Source: Roseinatronobacter sp. S2
Lineage (GTDB): Bacteria; Pseudomonadota; Alphaproteobacteria; Rhodobacterales; Rhodobacteraceae
DNA length: 64,000 bases
Reading direction: 5' to 3'
Assembly (NCBI RefSeq): GCF_029581395.1
Contig: NZ_CP121113.1
Span: forward strand, 1,484,001 to 1,548,000
Shown here: piece by piece, positions 1 through 9,445 of the stretch
Layout of the letters: each line of letters starts with the position of its first letter
Position numbering within the stretch: position 1 is the first letter of the stretch
Made by a program: the position numbers and the translations under genes
The notes under the pieces: model-generated
Seen by the model: only the letters and a program-made list of their open reading frames with translations
Databases searched by the model: none
What the model was told of the DNA's origin: nothing

Positions 1-1203
1 CAGATCACCGGGAATCAGGCGGCGATTGCTGTCTTCGGTCACGCGGTAATGCACAATCGCGCCATTGGGGCCGGACCCCGCGATTGTATCAAAGCTCAGG
101 TCTTGCAGCGCGCAGGTATCGTGGCGGCACGCTTCCAGATGTTGCGCGATGTCGATCTCGGTCAGGACATGGTCGCGGTTGGCAACCAGTTCGGCGGCCT
201 GCGCATCCAGCCAGCACAGGAATTCCACCATTGCTGCCCCGTCGCGCAGATGCGCCGCGCGCGCGCCTGCCAGTTCGGCCTGCGTCTTGCACGCTTTGGG
301 CAGCAGGCAGGGGTCTTGCATGAAGCTGGTGGGAACATTGCTGTCGCGCAGTATATCCAGCACCCGCAACGGCACAGACCCCTTGTCCAGACGCACTGGC
401 CCCGAAAGCGTGCGCAGCGCAGGTTCAAACGCTTCAAAGGGGCGAATTTGCACACCGCTGCCCAGATCCACCCCATCCAGTTTTTCGGGCGGCGCAAACA
501 GGTCCACGCGGCCATCATCATGGACAATCGCAAATCCCTGCATCACCGGCAGGCGTGGCAGATCGCCGCCGCGTATGTTCAAAAGCCAGCAAATGCTGTC
601 AGGCTGCGTCAGAATGGTGGCGCGCTGGCCCGCGGCGCAAAGGGTTGCGCCAAGGCGTTGGCGCTTGGCGGATGCGTCCGCGCCTGCCAGATCTTCGGGA
701 TAGGCGCGCGCGGGCGCAGCGGGCCGGGCGGGGCGGTCGGTCCACAGCGCATCTATCTGGTTTTCCATGCGCTGAAGGGAAATGCCACTGCCCTTCAGCC
801 CCTGTTCCAACGCGTCGATTTCATCAGGGGTGTGCAGCCATGGATCAAACCCCACGATCCCGCCCGCTGGCAAGGCATCTTGCAGCCATGCGGCGGGTTT
901 GGTTTCGGGCCAGTTGACGGGGGTGAAATCAGGCGCGCATTGCAGCCGCGCCTGCACACGGTAGCGCCCGTCCACAAACAGACCCGCGCGGTCAGGCAGC
1001 ACAATGCAGAACCCCGCCGAGCCGGTGAACCCCGTCAGCCATGCCAGCCGTTCATCACATGCGGCCACATATTCACCCTGATGGGCGTCGGCGCGCGGAA
1101 TGATGAACCCGTCAACGCCTTGATTTTGCAAGGTGCTGCGCAAGGCGCGCAGGCGGGGCGGGCCATCATCCGGGCGGGTGGTGGCTGTGTAGCTTTGGAA
1201 CAT
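1..1203 (-). CDS. Xaa-Pro aminopeptidase (M24B), C-terminus beyond the left edge
   Basis: Reading the minus strand from ATG at 1203 gives an uninterrupted 401-codon frame to the window edge. It removes N-terminal residues that precede proline. Creatinase-like N-terminal motifs are visible near residues 50-75 (WLTGFTGSAGF, then LFVDGRYRVQA), a second creatinase-like lobe follows, and the M24 catalytic domain begins near the edge with SGPNGAIVHYR, which carries a conserved catalytic histidine. The metal ligands (Asp, Asp, His, Glu, Glu in the family) lie off the window. The architecture matches the three-domain, roughly 600-residue form, so about one third is missing. AGGAG lies 8 bases before the ATG. 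Confidence 0.9.
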   Translation of the reverse strand, partial: MFQSYTATTRPDDGPPRLRALRSTLQNQGVDGFIIPRADAHQGEYVAACDERLAWLTGFTGSAGFCIVLPDRAGLFVDGRYRVQARLQCAPDFTPVNWPETKPAAWLQDALPAGGIVGFDPWLHTPDEIDALEQGLKGSGISLQRMENQIDALWTDRPARPAAPARAYPEDLAGADASAKRQRLGATLCAAGQRATILTQPDSICWLLNIRGGDLPRLPVMQGFAIVHDDGRVDLFAPPEKLDGVDLGSGVQIRPFEAFEPALRTLSGPVRLDKGSVPLRVLDILRDSNVPTSFMQDPCLLPKACKTQAELAGARAAHLRDGAAMVEFLCWLDAQAAELVANRDHVLTEIDIAQHLEACRHDTCALQDLSFDTIAGSGPNGAIVHYRVTEDSNRRLIPGDL

Positions 1204-1358
1204 GGCGCGCGCGCTCCTGATTATGCGTGCGTCCAGTGGTAATGACGGGGGGCAGGGTGGTCAATGGGGCGCCGCCATCAAGGGGCGTGGCGACTGCCCC
1301 CTTCCATTGCAGGCCGGGCCGGTCGCGTGTGTAAGCGCGCCCGCGCTGTTGACCAATC

Positions 1359-1388
1359 TTGACACCTGCGCCTATTGTAAAATTTTAT
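1359..1388 (+). promoter_or_regulatory. Candidate promoter of the LacI-family gene
   Basis: TTGACA at 1359-1364 is followed after 18 bases by TTTTAT at 1383-1388. The putative operator at 1391-1404 starts directly downstream, which fits autorepression. This is an inference from consensus matching; no start site is known. Confidence 0.4.
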
Positions 1389-1390
1389 GA

Positions 1391-1404
1391 TTTGCGCGTG
1401 TAAA
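1391..1404. promoter_or_regulatory. Candidate LacI-family operator O1 (autoregulatory)
   Basis: TTTGCGCGTGTAAA is 13/14 identical to the element at 2511-2524 upstream of the transporter operon. Both are near-palindromes around a central CG, as LacI-family operators are. It lies between the regulator's candidate -10 box and its start codon. Confidence 0.6.
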
Positions 1405-1484
1405 GGTAATTTTTTACAGCACAGGATTGCAACGCCAGCCCTGACAATGCGATAGAAACGGACAGGAAAAATGTTGATGGGCCA

Positions 1485-2507
1485 ATGACCAAGATCAGAA
1501 ATATGGAAGAATTCGCCCGCTTGACCGGCATTTCGCGGCCGACCGTGTCCAAGTATTTCAATGACCCCGAAAGTGTGCGCAAGACCACCCGCGACCGGAT
1601 TGAACAGGCATTGGCGCAATATGACTACCGCCCCAATATTTTTGCGGTGAACCAGAACCGCAAGCTGACGAAGAATATCGGCATTGTCGTGCCCTATCTG
1701 GCGGACCCGTTCTTTGCCGAAATCGCGCGCTGCATTGAACGACGCTGCATCGAATCCGGCTTTTGGCCCATTTTGTTCAGTTCGCATGGCGATCAGGCAT
1801 TGGAGAATGACATTCTGGACAGCCTGCGGTCGCTGAAACCGGCGGGGGCATTGCTGGCCCCGCTGGGGCGGCGGTCTGACAGGTCCAGCATCGAGAAATT
1901 CTGCAAGGACGTGCCCACAGTGCTGTTCGACAGCTATATCGAAGGCGTGGGAGAGGCTTTTGTCGGGTCTGATAACGCGCAATTCGTGGACCAGATTGTG
2001 GAATATCTGTGCCGCACTGGTGCGCCGCCATGCTTTTTCGAAATGCAGCCGGTGAACCCAAACGCGAACAAACGCCGCAACGCCTATGTTTCGGTGATGG
2101 AACGCCTTGGGCATGCGCCGAATGTGGTGCGTGTCGCAGGGGACGGGTGGGAGTTTGAAAAGGTCGGCTATGAAGGCGCGCTGAAGGTGATCGACAGCGG
2201 GCAATTAACCACGAATACAGTGCTGTGCAGCAATGACCGCCTTGCCATCGGGTTTCTGACCGCGTGCTATGAACGTGGCTTGCGGGTGGGACATGCGGCG
2301 GATTGCGCGCTGCGTGTGGCGGGCATTGATGACCACCCGTTCTCGCGGTTCACCTGTCCGCCGCTGACAACCGTGGCGCAGGATTATGAAGCTGTGTCCA
2401 ATCGCAGCACCCGAATTCTGTTTGATCTGATTGAACGTGGCCGCTCCGGGCAGGCCCGGTCCGAAACCTTGTTTGAAGGGCGGTTGGTGATGCGGGCATC
2501 AGCATAA
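1485..2507 (+). CDS. LacI-family transcriptional regulator of polyol uptake
   Basis: A 340-residue LacI/GalR protein. The N-terminal helix-turn-helix (residues 4-25, MEEFARLTGISRPTVSKYFN) and hinge helix region (to about 55) precede a periplasmic-binding-protein-like effector domain (about 60-340, beginning NIGIVVPYLADPFFAEIARC). It sits immediately upstream of the sorbitol/mannitol operon in the same direction, and matching candidate operators lie before itself and before smoE, so it probably represses the operon until a polyol or its product binds. The effector is not readable from sequence. Confidence 0.9.
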   Translation: MTKIRNMEEFARLTGISRPTVSKYFNDPESVRKTTRDRIEQALAQYDYRPNIFAVNQNRKLTKNIGIVVPYLADPFFAEIARCIERRCIESGFWPILFSSHGDQALENDILDSLRSLKPAGALLAPLGRRSDRSSIEKFCKDVPTVLFDSYIEGVGEAFVGSDNAQFVDQIVEYLCRTGAPPCFFEMQPVNPNANKRRNAYVSVMERLGHAPNVVRVAGDGWEFEKVGYEGALKVIDSGQLTTNTVLCSNDRLAIGFLTACYERGLRVGHAADCALRVAGIDDHPFSRFTCPPLTTVAQDYEAVSNRSTRILFDLIERGRSGQARSETLFEGRLVMRASA

Positions 2508-2510
2508 AAA

Positions 2511-2524
2511 TTTGCGCGCGTAAA
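2511..2524. promoter_or_regulatory. Candidate LacI-family operator O2 upstream of smoE
   Basis: TTTGCGCGCGTAAA starts just after the lacI stop codon. Symmetry extends outward (AAA...TTT on both sides), giving about 10 of 12 complementary pairs around the central CG. TTGACT at 2532-2537 lies just downstream and may be the -35 element of the smo operon. The 14-mer matches the site at 1391-1404 in 13 positions. Confidence 0.65.
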
Positions 2525-2598
2525 ATTTATATTGACTGCGCGAAGTGATTCGACTTACCTTGCGGAACATCATCCAATCAACCAAGGGAGGAGAACGG

Positions 2599-3912
2599 AT
2601 GTCTATCAGAACGTCACTCGGTATCGCGAGTGCGCTGGCCATTGCTACGGCGACGGCAGGGCATGCACAGGATTTGTCCGGCACCGTGACCATCGCCACC
2701 GTCAATAATGGTGACATGATCCGCATGCAGGGCCTGACCGCCGATTTTAACGCGCAATATCCCGACATCACCCTTGAATGGGTCACACTGGAAGAAAACG
2801 TGCTGCGCCAGCGTGTCACACAAGACATCGCCACCCGTGGCGGCCAGTTCGATGTCATGACCATCGGCACCTATGAAGTGCCCATCTGGGGTGAAAATGG
2901 CTGGCTGGTATCGCTGAACGACCTGCCTGACGCATGGGATGCAGATGATCTGTTGCCTGCCATCCGTGACGGCCTGACGGTAGACGGCGAACTATATGCC
3001 GCGCCGTTTTATGGCGAAAGTTCTATGGTGATGTATCGCACCGACCTGATGGAGGCTGCCGGTCTGGAAATGCCCGAAGCGCCGACATGGGAGTTCATCC
3101 GTGAAGCGGCGAGCGCCATGACCACTGACAACACCTATGGCATTTGCCTGCGCGGCAAGGCGGGCTGGGGCGAGAATATGGCCTTCTTGTCGGCCATGGC
3201 CAACAGCTTTGGCGCGCGCTGGTTCGATGAAGACTGGAACGCGCAGTTCGACAGCGAAGAATGGGCCAATACGCTGAATTTCTACATGGGTATGATGGGC
3301 GAATATGGCCCCCCCGGTGCGGCAAATAACGGGTTCAATGAAAACCTGTCGCTGTTCCAGCAGGGCCGTTGCGGCATGTGGATTGACGCAACCGTTGCCG
3401 CCAGTTTTGTGACCAACCCTGATGATTCCACTGTGGCTGATCAGGTTGGCTTTGCACTGGCCCCCGATAACGGGCTTGGCAAGCGGGGCAACTGGCTTTG
3501 GGCATGGTCGCTGGCCGTTCCTGCCGGTTCGCAGCAAACGGATGCGGCAAAGGCGTTCATCGCATGGGCCACCAGCAAGGAGTACACCGCCCTTGTTGCC
3601 GAAAACGAAGGCTGGGCCAATGTGCCGCCGGGAACGCGCACCTCTCTTTATGAGAATGCGGACTATCTGGAAGCGGCCGGTTTCGCGGAAATGACCCTGC
3701 GTTCGATCAATTCGGCGGACCCGACGCAGCCGACGGTTGATCCTGTTCCCTACACCGGCGTTCAGTTTGTGGCCATTCCCGAATTTGCCGGTTTCGCAAC
3801 CGAAGTCGGTCAGGAATTCGCCAATGCGCTGGCTGGCCAGCAATCGGTCGAAGTTGCGCTGGAACGTGCGCAAGCGCTGACCACTGACGCGATGGAATCG
3901 GCAGGTTACTGA
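2599..3912 (+). CDS. smoE: Polyol ABC transporter substrate-binding protein
   Basis: A 437-residue periplasmic binding protein (family 1, SmoE/MtlE type) for sorbitol/mannitol uptake. Residues 1-22 form a signal peptide ending in the AGHAQ cleavage region. The ATG at 2599 was chosen because GGGAGGAG lies directly upstream and the signal peptide begins there; an in-frame earlier start (2545) would add residues unlike a leader. It heads the importer genes smoF, smoG and smoK. A strong stem-loop with T-tract follows the stop codon and probably lets this subunit be made in excess. Confidence 0.92.
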   Translation: MSIRTSLGIASALAIATATAGHAQDLSGTVTIATVNNGDMIRMQGLTADFNAQYPDITLEWVTLEENVLRQRVTQDIATRGGQFDVMTIGTYEVPIWGENGWLVSLNDLPDAWDADDLLPAIRDGLTVDGELYAAPFYGESSMVMYRTDLMEAAGLEMPEAPTWEFIREAASAMTTDNTYGICLRGKAGWGENMAFLSAMANSFGARWFDEDWNAQFDSEEWANTLNFYMGMMGEYGPPGAANNGFNENLSLFQQGRCGMWIDATVAASFVTNPDDSTVADQVGFALAPDNGLGKRGNWLWAWSLAVPAGSQQTDAAKAFIAWATSKEYTALVAENEGWANVPPGTRTSLYENADYLEAAGFAEMTLRSINSADPTQPTVDPVPYTGVQFVAIPEFAGFATEVGQEFANALAGQQSVEVALERAQALTTDAMESAGY

Positions 3913-3926
3913 CGTTTTCCTCCCCG

Positions 3927-3963
3927 GCCAGGGGGTGGCATGCGCGCCACCCCCTGGCTTTTT
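3927..3963 (+). terminator. Stem-loop with T5 between smoE and smoF (partial terminator)
   Basis: A perfect 13-bp stem, GCCAGGGGGTGGC with GCCACCCCCTGGC, has a 6-base loop and is followed by TTTTT. It looks like a rho-independent terminator, but the transporter permeases continue on the same strand, so it most likely attenuates rather than ends transcription, or protects the smoE message. Confidence 0.75.
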
Positions 3964-4024
3964 CCTCTGACGTGCCCCCCCTCATCCATTCCTTCGGCGG
4001 CGCCCTGCCGCCCATGGCGGAGAT

Positions 4025-4897
4025 ATGACCATGGCAACCAAGGCTTCCAGAACCGCCGCGCGCCTGATGCTGGCCCCCGCAGTCATTCTGCTTCTGGGCT
4101 GGATGATGGTCCCGCTGACGATGACAGTGATTTTTTCCTTCAAGCGCTATTTGCCCATGCGCGGCGGCGATCTGGGCTGGGTGGGGTTTGAAAACTATGT
4201 CCGGTTTGTAAATTCCAGCGCGTTCTGGCCTGCCGTTCAGTCCACATTGATGATCGTGGGCGGGGTGTTGCTGATTACGATCGTGCTGGGCGTGTTGCTG
4301 GCGATTTTGCTGGACCAGCCGATGTGGGGGCAGGGGATTGTCCGCATTCTGGTGATTGCGCCGTTTTTCGTGATGCCCACAGTGTCCGCGCTGGTGTGGA
4401 AAAACATGTTCATGGACCCAGTGAACGGGTTGTTTGCGCATTTATGGCGGTTTTTCGGGGCAACGCCGGTTTCATGGTTGTCCGAGGCATCTATGCCGTC
4501 GATCATTCTGATCGTGTCATGGCAATGGCTGCCATTTGCGACGTTGATCCTGCTGACGGCCATTCAGTCGCTGGACAGTGAACAGCTGGAAGCCGCCGAA
4601 ATGGACGGGGCATCGCCGCTGTCGCGGTTTATCTATATCACCCTGCCGCATCTGGCGCGCGCCATTACGATTGTCGTGCTGATTCAGACGATTTTCCTGC
4701 TTGCCATCTTCGCCGAGATATTCGTGACCACCCAAGGCGCATTCGGCACCCGCACACTGACCTATCTGATCTTCCAGCGTGTTCTGGAAAGCCAGAATGT
4801 GGGGCTGGGTTCCGCAGGCGGCGTCTATGCAATTATTCTGGCCAACATCCTTGCGCTGTTTCTGATGCGCATTGTTGGCAAAAATCTGGACAGGTGA
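4025..4897 (+). CDS. smoF: Polyol ABC transporter permease, subunit 1
   Basis: A 290-residue MalF-type inner-membrane permease with about six hydrophobic segments. The EAA loop that contacts the ATPase is visible near residues 190-210 (LEAAEMDGASPLSRF). GGCGGA lies upstream of ATG 4025; ATG 4031 is an alternative. It pairs with the permease encoded just downstream (start 4908) and the ATPase SmoK. Assignment to polyol transport rests on the two polyol dehydrogenase genes in the same operon. Confidence 0.9.
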   Translation: MTMATKASRTAARLMLAPAVILLLGWMMVPLTMTVIFSFKRYLPMRGGDLGWVGFENYVRFVNSSAFWPAVQSTLMIVGGVLLITIVLGVLLAILLDQPMWGQGIVRILVIAPFFVMPTVSALVWKNMFMDPVNGLFAHLWRFFGATPVSWLSEASMPSIILIVSWQWLPFATLILLTAIQSLDSEQLEAAEMDGASPLSRFIYITLPHLARAITIVVLIQTIFLLAIFAEIFVTTQGAFGTRTLTYLIFQRVLESQNVGLGSAGGVYAIILANILALFLMRIVGKNLDR

Positions 4898-4907
4898 GGA
4901 GGACATC

Positions 4908-5738
4908 ATGGCCCGCGCCGCCACAACCCAACGCAAGATCATCAATACCGCATTTGCATGGATGGTGGGTCTGCTGATCTTCTTTCCGATCATGTGGACC
5001 ATTCTGACCAGCTTCAAGACTGAAGCCACCGCCATTGCCGACCCGCCCGTGTGGTTCTTCTTCGACTGGACGCTGGACAATTACCGTGTCGTGCAGGAAC
5101 GGTCGGATTACAGCCGTTTCCTGTGGAATTCGATCATCATCGCGGGCGGGTCCACCTTTCTGGGCATGCTGATCGCCATTCCTGCGGCGTGGTCCATGGC
5201 CTTTGTGCCGTCCAAGCGGACCAAGGACATTTTGTTGTGGATGCTGTCCACAAAAATGCTGCCCGCGGTGGGGGTGCTGTATCCGATCTATCTGATTTTC
5301 ATCAAGTTCGGGCTTCTGGACACGCGCATCGGGCTGACCATCGTTTTGATGTTCATCAACCTGCCGATCATGGTGTGGATGCTGTATACCTATTTCAAGG
5401 AAATCCCCGGTGAAATCCTTGAAGCGGCGCGTATGGACGGGGCGGGGCTGCGCGAAGAAATCCTGTATGTGCTGACACCGATGGCCATACCGGGCATTGC
5501 GTCCACGGTGTTGCTGAATGTGATTCTGGCCTGGAACGAAGCGTTCTGGACCCTGAACCTGACCGCTGCCAAGGCCGCCCCCCTGACTGCCTTCATTGCC
5601 AGCTATTCCAGCCCGGAAGGGTTGTTTTACGCCAAACTTTCGGCGGCATCGACCATGGCCATTGCGCCGATCCTGATCCTTGGCTGGTTCAGCCAGAAGC
5701 AACTTGTGCGCGGCCTGACGTTTGGCGCGGTGAAATAA
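4908..5738 (+). CDS. smoG: Polyol ABC transporter permease, subunit 2
   Basis: A 276-residue MalG-type permease with about six membrane spans and an EAA loop ([15 protein letters not shown]) about 80 residues before the C-terminus. The start at ATG 4908 follows AGGAGG by 6 bases and lies 11 bases after the smoF stop; an in-frame ATG at 4872 inside smoF has no comparable ribosome site. It forms the heteromeric channel with SmoF. Confidence 0.9.
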   Translation: MARAATTQRKIINTAFAWMVGLLIFFPIMWTILTSFKTEATAIADPPVWFFFDWTLDNYRVVQERSDYSRFLWNSIIIAGGSTFLGMLIAIPAAWSMAFVPSKRTKDILLWMLSTKMLPAVGVLYPIYLIFIKFGLLDTRIGLTIVLMFINLPIMVWMLYTYFKEIPGEILEAARMDGAGLREEILYVLTPMAIPGIASTVLLNVILAWNEAFWTLNLTAAKAAPLTAFIASYSSPEGLFYAKLSAASTMAIAPILILGWFSQKQLVRGLTFGAVK

Positions 5739-5749
5739 GGATAGATGAC

Positions 5750-6754
5750 ATGGGACGCATTGTTCTTGACCAGGTGACCAAAAGCTTCGGCGATGTGACG
5801 GTCATTCCACCGCTTGATCTGACCATAGAGGATGGGGAGTTTGCGGTATTCGTTGGCCCTTCGGGGTGTGGCAAATCCACGCTGCTGCGCCTGATCGCCG
5901 GGCTGGAGGATGTGACATCAGGCGCCATCCGCATTGACGGGCAGGATGCGACCGACATTGTCCCCGCAAAACGCGGGCTGGCCATGGTGTTCCAGTCCTA
6001 CGCGCTTTATCCGCATATGTCGGTGCGCAAGAATATAGCCTTTCCGTTGCGCATGGCGGGCATGGACCGTGCCGAACAGGACCGGCGCGTGGATATGGCC
6101 GCATCGGTGCTGAACCTGACCGATTATCTGGAACGCCGACCGGGGCAGTTGTCGGGCGGGCAGCGCCAGCGCGTGGCCATTGGCCGCGCCATTGTGCGCG
6201 AACCGGCGGCATTCCTGTTTGACGAGCCGCTGTCTAATCTGGATGCCGCGCTGCGGGTGGGCATGCGACTGGAAATTTCCGAACTGCACAAGCGGCTGGA
6301 AACGACCATGATCTATGTGACCCATGATCAGGTCGAGGCGATGACCATGGCCGACAAGATCGTGGTGCTGCGCGCAGGCCATATCGAACAGGTGGGCAGC
6401 CCGCTGGATCTGTATCGTGCGCCGCGCAACCTGTTTGTCGCAGGGTTCATCGGATCGCCCAAAATGAACCTGATTGCGGGGGCCGAGGCCGCGAAACACG
6501 ACGCCCACACAATTGGCGTGCGGCCCGAACATATTACCGTTTCGGCCACTGACGGGGAATGGTCGGGCGTGGTGGCCGTGTCCGAGCATCTGGGGTCGGA
6601 TACATTCTTTCATGTCCATGACACCGGACTGGCCGACACGATCACCGTGCGCGCCGATGGCGAAGTGGGCTTTCGCCACGGGGACCGCATTCACATGACA
6701 CCGCGCGCAGATGTCATTCACCGCTTTGATGAACAGGGACTTCGTATCGCATGA
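5750..6754 (+). CDS. smoK: Polyol ABC transporter ATP-binding subunit
   Basis: A 334-residue MalK/UgpC-type ATPase energising the importer. Walker A is GPSGCGKST (about residues 36-44), the Q-loop is [12 protein letters not shown], the signature is [14 protein letters not shown], and Walker B is [11 protein letters not shown], followed by the H-loop ([10 protein letters not shown]). A C-terminal TOBE-like region (about 240-334) is typical of the sugar ATPases. Its stop overlaps the start of smoS by 4 bases (ATGA), showing tight translational coupling. Confidence 0.93.
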   Translation: MGRIVLDQVTKSFGDVTVIPPLDLTIEDGEFAVFVGPSGCGKSTLLRLIAGLEDVTSGAIRIDGQDATDIVPAKRGLAMVFQSYALYPHMSVRKNIAFPLRMAGMDRAEQDRRVDMAASVLNLTDYLERRPGQLSGGQRQRVAIGRAIVREPAAFLFDEPLSNLDAALRVGMRLEISELHKRLETTMIYVTHDQVEAMTMADKIVVLRAGHIEQVGSPLDLYRAPRNLFVAGFIGSPKMNLIAGAEAAKHDAHTIGVRPEHITVSATDGEWSGVVAVSEHLGSDTFFHVHDTGLADTITVRADGEVGFRHGDRIHMTPRADVIHRFDEQGLRIA

Positions 6755-7524
6755 CACGACTTGCAGGCAAAACCGCGCTGATCACAGGGGCCGCGCGCGG
6801 CATCGGGCTGGCGTTTGCGCAGGCTTATATCCGTGAAGGGGCGCGCGTGGCGATTGGTGATATCGACATGGCCCGCGCGCAGAACGAAGCCACGCGTCTG
6901 GGCGATGGGGCGCTTGCGGTGGAAATGGACGTCACGCAGCAGGCCAGCATTGACCGGGCGGTGGATGCAACAGTTGCGCAGTTTGGCCAGATTGACATAT
7001 TGATCAACAACGCCGCCATCTTCACCGCAGCCCCCATTGCCGAAATTACGCGCGACGATTATGCGCGCTGCTTTGACATCAATGTAGCGGGCACCTTGTT
7101 TACGCTTCAGGCGGTGGCGCGGCACATGATCGCACGCGGGCAGGGCGGCAGGATCATCAACATGGCGTCGCAGGCCGGCCGGCGGGGCGAGGCGCTTGTA
7201 GGCGTCTATTGCGCAAGCAAGGCCGCGATCATCAGCCTGACGCAATCGGCGGGGCTGGACCTTATCAAGCATGGGATCAACGTGAATGCGATTGCGCCGG
7301 GCGTCGTCGATGGCGAGCATTGGGACGGCGTGGATGCGTTTTTTGCCCAATATGAAGGCAAGCCACCGGGCCAGAAAAAGCGCGAAGTGGGGGCTAGCGT
7401 TCCCTTCGGGCGTATGGGCGTGGCCGATGACCTGACCGGCATGGCCGTGTTTCTGGCCTCAAGCGATGCAGATTACATCGTGGCGCAAACCTATAATGTC
7501 GATGGTGGCCAATGGATGAGCTGA
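6751..7524 (+). CDS. smoS: Sorbitol (polyol) dehydrogenase, SDR family
   Basis: A 257-residue short-chain dehydrogenase that oxidises sorbitol to fructose with NAD+. It has the TGAARGIG cofactor motif (residues 12-19), the NNA motif (86-88), and the catalytic Ser140, Tyr153, Lys157. The blocks [12 protein letters not shown] and [18 protein letters not shown] are highly characteristic of Rhodobacter sphaeroides SmoS. It overlaps both smoK and mtlK, fixing it in the polyol operon. Confidence 0.93.
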   Translation: MTRLAGKTALITGAARGIGLAFAQAYIREGARVAIGDIDMARAQNEATRLGDGALAVEMDVTQQASIDRAVDATVAQFGQIDILINNAAIFTAAPIAEITRDDYARCFDINVAGTLFTLQAVARHMIARGQGGRIINMASQAGRRGEALVGVYCASKAAIISLTQSAGLDLIKHGINVNAIAPGVVDGEHWDGVDAFFAQYEGKPPGQKKREVGASVPFGRMGVADDLTGMAVFLASSDADYIVAQTYNVDGGQWMS

Positions 7525-8999
7525 CACCCCTGACCCTTGCCACACTGGACCGCCTGCCTGCGCAAGTGCGGGTGCCGCGCTACGGGCGCGCGCAGCTGTC
7601 GGCGGGAATTGTGCATATTGGCTTGGGCAATTTTCACCGTGCGCATCAGGCGTGGTATCTGCACCGGCTGTTCGATCAGGGTCTGAACCATGACTGGGCG
7701 ATCCTTGGCGCGGGCGTGCGTGCGGGCGACGCCGCCATGCGCGACAGGCTGCTTGCGCAGGATTGTCTGTGCACGCTGGTCGAGTTGGACCCCTCCGGCA
7801 AATCTGCCGAAGTGACGGGCGCGATGATCGGCTTTTTGGCCGTGGAGCCTGACAATGCAGCACTGGTGGCGCAGATGGCCGACCCTGCAATTCGCATCGT
7901 CTCGCTGACCGTTACCGAAGGGGGCTATTTCATTGACCCTGCCAGCGGGGGCTTTGACAGCGCGCATCCCGATATTGTGCATGACGCGGCGAACCCTGCG
8001 CGCCCGCGCACGGCATTCGGGGCCATGGTTGCGGCACTGCGGTTGCGGCGCGCAAGCGGGGCAGGGCCGTTTACAGGGCTGTGTTGCGACAACCTGCAAG
8101 GCAATGGTGCGGTGTTGCGTCAGAGCGTGGTGTCGCTTGCGCGCCTGTCCGATCCCGATCTGGCGGACTGGATAGATGCCCGCTGCACCTTCCCGAATTC
8201 CATGGTCGATTGCATCGTGCCTGCCACGGGGGCGCGCGAAATCGCACTGGCGCACGGGTTTGGCATAGATGACGCCGCGCCCGTGACACATGAGAATTTT
8301 CGCCAATGGGTGATCGAAGATGATTTCTGCGCAGGCCGCCCCGACTGGGACCGCGCCGGTGTGACATTTACCGACAACGTCCATGATTACGAGGCCATGA
8401 AAATCCGCATCCTGAATGGCGGTCATCAGGTGATTTCCAATTGCGGTGAATTGCTGGGGCTAAGCACCATTGCGCAAACCATGGCACATGACCGTATTCG
8501 CGCGTTTCTGCGCCGCGTGGTGCGTCATGAGATCGCCCCCCATGTCGCGCCGGTGCCCGGTGCCACACCGCTGGCGTATCTGGACCAGATCGAACGCCGC
8601 TTTGCCAACCCTGAAATTGCCGACACCACGCGCCGCGTGGCCTTTGACGGGTCCAGCCGCCATCCGGGATTTATTGTGCCGTCCATCCGTGACGGGTTGC
8701 ACAGCGGCGCGCCGGTTACGGGGCTGGCGCTGGTTTCTGCGCTATGGGCACGCTATTGCACAGGCACCCGCGAGGATGGCAGCGCCATTGACGCAAATGA
8801 CCCGAACTGGGACGCGCTTCAATCGGTGGCACAGGCCGCAGCGCAAAACCCGCGGCTGTGGCTGGAACAACGCCAGTATTATGGCGATCTGGCGCAGCAG
8901 CCGCGTTTTGCCGACGCGTTTTGTGACTGGCTGGACATGATCTATGCCGACGGCGTTGACGCCAGCCTTGCGCAGTATCTGCACCAAGCGAAGGTATAG
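7512..8999 (+). CDS. mtlK: Mannitol 2-dehydrogenase
   Basis: A 495-residue long-chain polyol dehydrogenase oxidising mannitol (and often arabitol or sorbitol) to the ketose with NAD+. The N-terminal Rossmann segment includes VHIGLGNFHRAHQ, and the C-terminal mannitol dehydrogenase domain contains KIRILNGGHQ, with the family's Lys and Asn/His active-site residues. The ATG at 7512 overlaps the last 13 bases of smoS in another frame. It is the last gene of the smo operon; a kinase for the fructose product is not in the window. Confidence 0.93.
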   Translation: MDELTPLTLATLDRLPAQVRVPRYGRAQLSAGIVHIGLGNFHRAHQAWYLHRLFDQGLNHDWAILGAGVRAGDAAMRDRLLAQDCLCTLVELDPSGKSAEVTGAMIGFLAVEPDNAALVAQMADPAIRIVSLTVTEGGYFIDPASGGFDSAHPDIVHDAANPARPRTAFGAMVAALRLRRASGAGPFTGLCCDNLQGNGAVLRQSVVSLARLSDPDLADWIDARCTFPNSMVDCIVPATGAREIALAHGFGIDDAAPVTHENFRQWVIEDDFCAGRPDWDRAGVTFTDNVHDYEAMKIRILNGGHQVISNCGELLGLSTIAQTMAHDRIRAFLRRVVRHEIAPHVAPVPGATPLAYLDQIERRFANPEIADTTRRVAFDGSSRHPGFIVPSIRDGLHSGAPVTGLALVSALWARYCTGTREDGSAIDANDPNWDALQSVAQAAAQNPRLWLEQRQYYGDLAQQPRFADAFCDWLDMIYADGVDASLAQYLHQAKV

Positions 9000-9251
9000 C
9001 GCGCTTCATGAAATCACGCAGAAACGCGCCTGCGGGCCGGATGGGTTTTGTGTATAGATATTGCCCAAATTGCGGGCGAAAAGGTCAAAAAATAGTCAAA
9101 TCTGATAAAGGCTTGCGAACCCGCCGATACGGCATTGCCCCCGCCAGACAGGGTATCGCCAAATCTGTGCCTCGCCTTCCATAGGGGTTTTCCGGCAGAT
9201 ACGGGCTGTTTGCAGGGGCGCTGGTGGCAAATCTGCCCAAATGGTGACGGA
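9000..9251. other. Non-coding gap between the polyol and nickel operons
   Basis: No credible gene, strong terminator hairpin or repeat was recognised in this stretch. Short frames on both strands lack ribosome sites and family features. Confidence 0.5.
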
Positions 9252-9300
9252 TTGACCTAGGTGCAGTGCGGTGTATGACAAATTTACGCAATCGTCATAC
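9252..9300 (+). promoter_or_regulatory. NikR operator overlapping the nik operon promoter
   Basis: GTATGA (9273-9278), exactly 16 bases, then TCATAC (9295-9300) reproduces the GTATGA-N16-TCATAC operator known for E. coli NikR. One more base pair extends each arm. TTGACC at 9252-9257 with TATGAC at 9274-9279 (16-base spacer) gives a promoter whose -10 box lies inside the operator, so nickel-bound NikR would block transcription. The cognate nikR is at 12084-12563. Confidence 0.9.
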
Positions 9301-9337
9301 TGCGCGCTTACCCGTCCATCTGCCAAAAGGACCGCCC

Positions 9338-9445
9338 ATGTTCAAACCCGTTATCGCCGCGCTGCCGACGGACCTGCCCATTATAGCTGGCGGGCTGCAT
9401 CCGGGCCATGTGGGCAAGGGGCATTGCCATGTCACGACACGGTAA
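9338..9445 (+). CDS. 35-residue micro-ORF at the head of the nickel operon
   Basis: ATG at 9338 follows AAAAGGA by 6 bases, a better ribosome site than many neighbours have. The predicted peptide ends in a potentially metal-binding tail, GGLHPGHVGKGHCHV, with four His and one Cys. It is the first open frame after the NikR-controlled promoter and overlaps the nikL start by 17 bases in another frame. It could be a nickel-sensing leader peptide, a small nickel chaperone or transporter subunit, or chance. I do not recognise a named family. Confidence 0.5.
   Translation: MFKPVIAALPTDLPIIAGGLHPGHVGKGHCHVTTR

Noticed and set aside
49..1242. 397-codon plus-strand frame at the left edge
   Set aside because: The minus strand of the same region encodes a clear Xaa-Pro aminopeptidase running off the edge.
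3707..4441. 244-codon minus-strand frame across smoE-smoF
   Set aside because: Shadow of two recognised genes and the attenuator hairpin between them.
9000..9300. Possible cobalamin riboswitch before the Co/Ni transporter
   Set aside because: No B12-box-like core or matching stems were found, while a perfect NikR operator and adjacent nikR explain nickel control.
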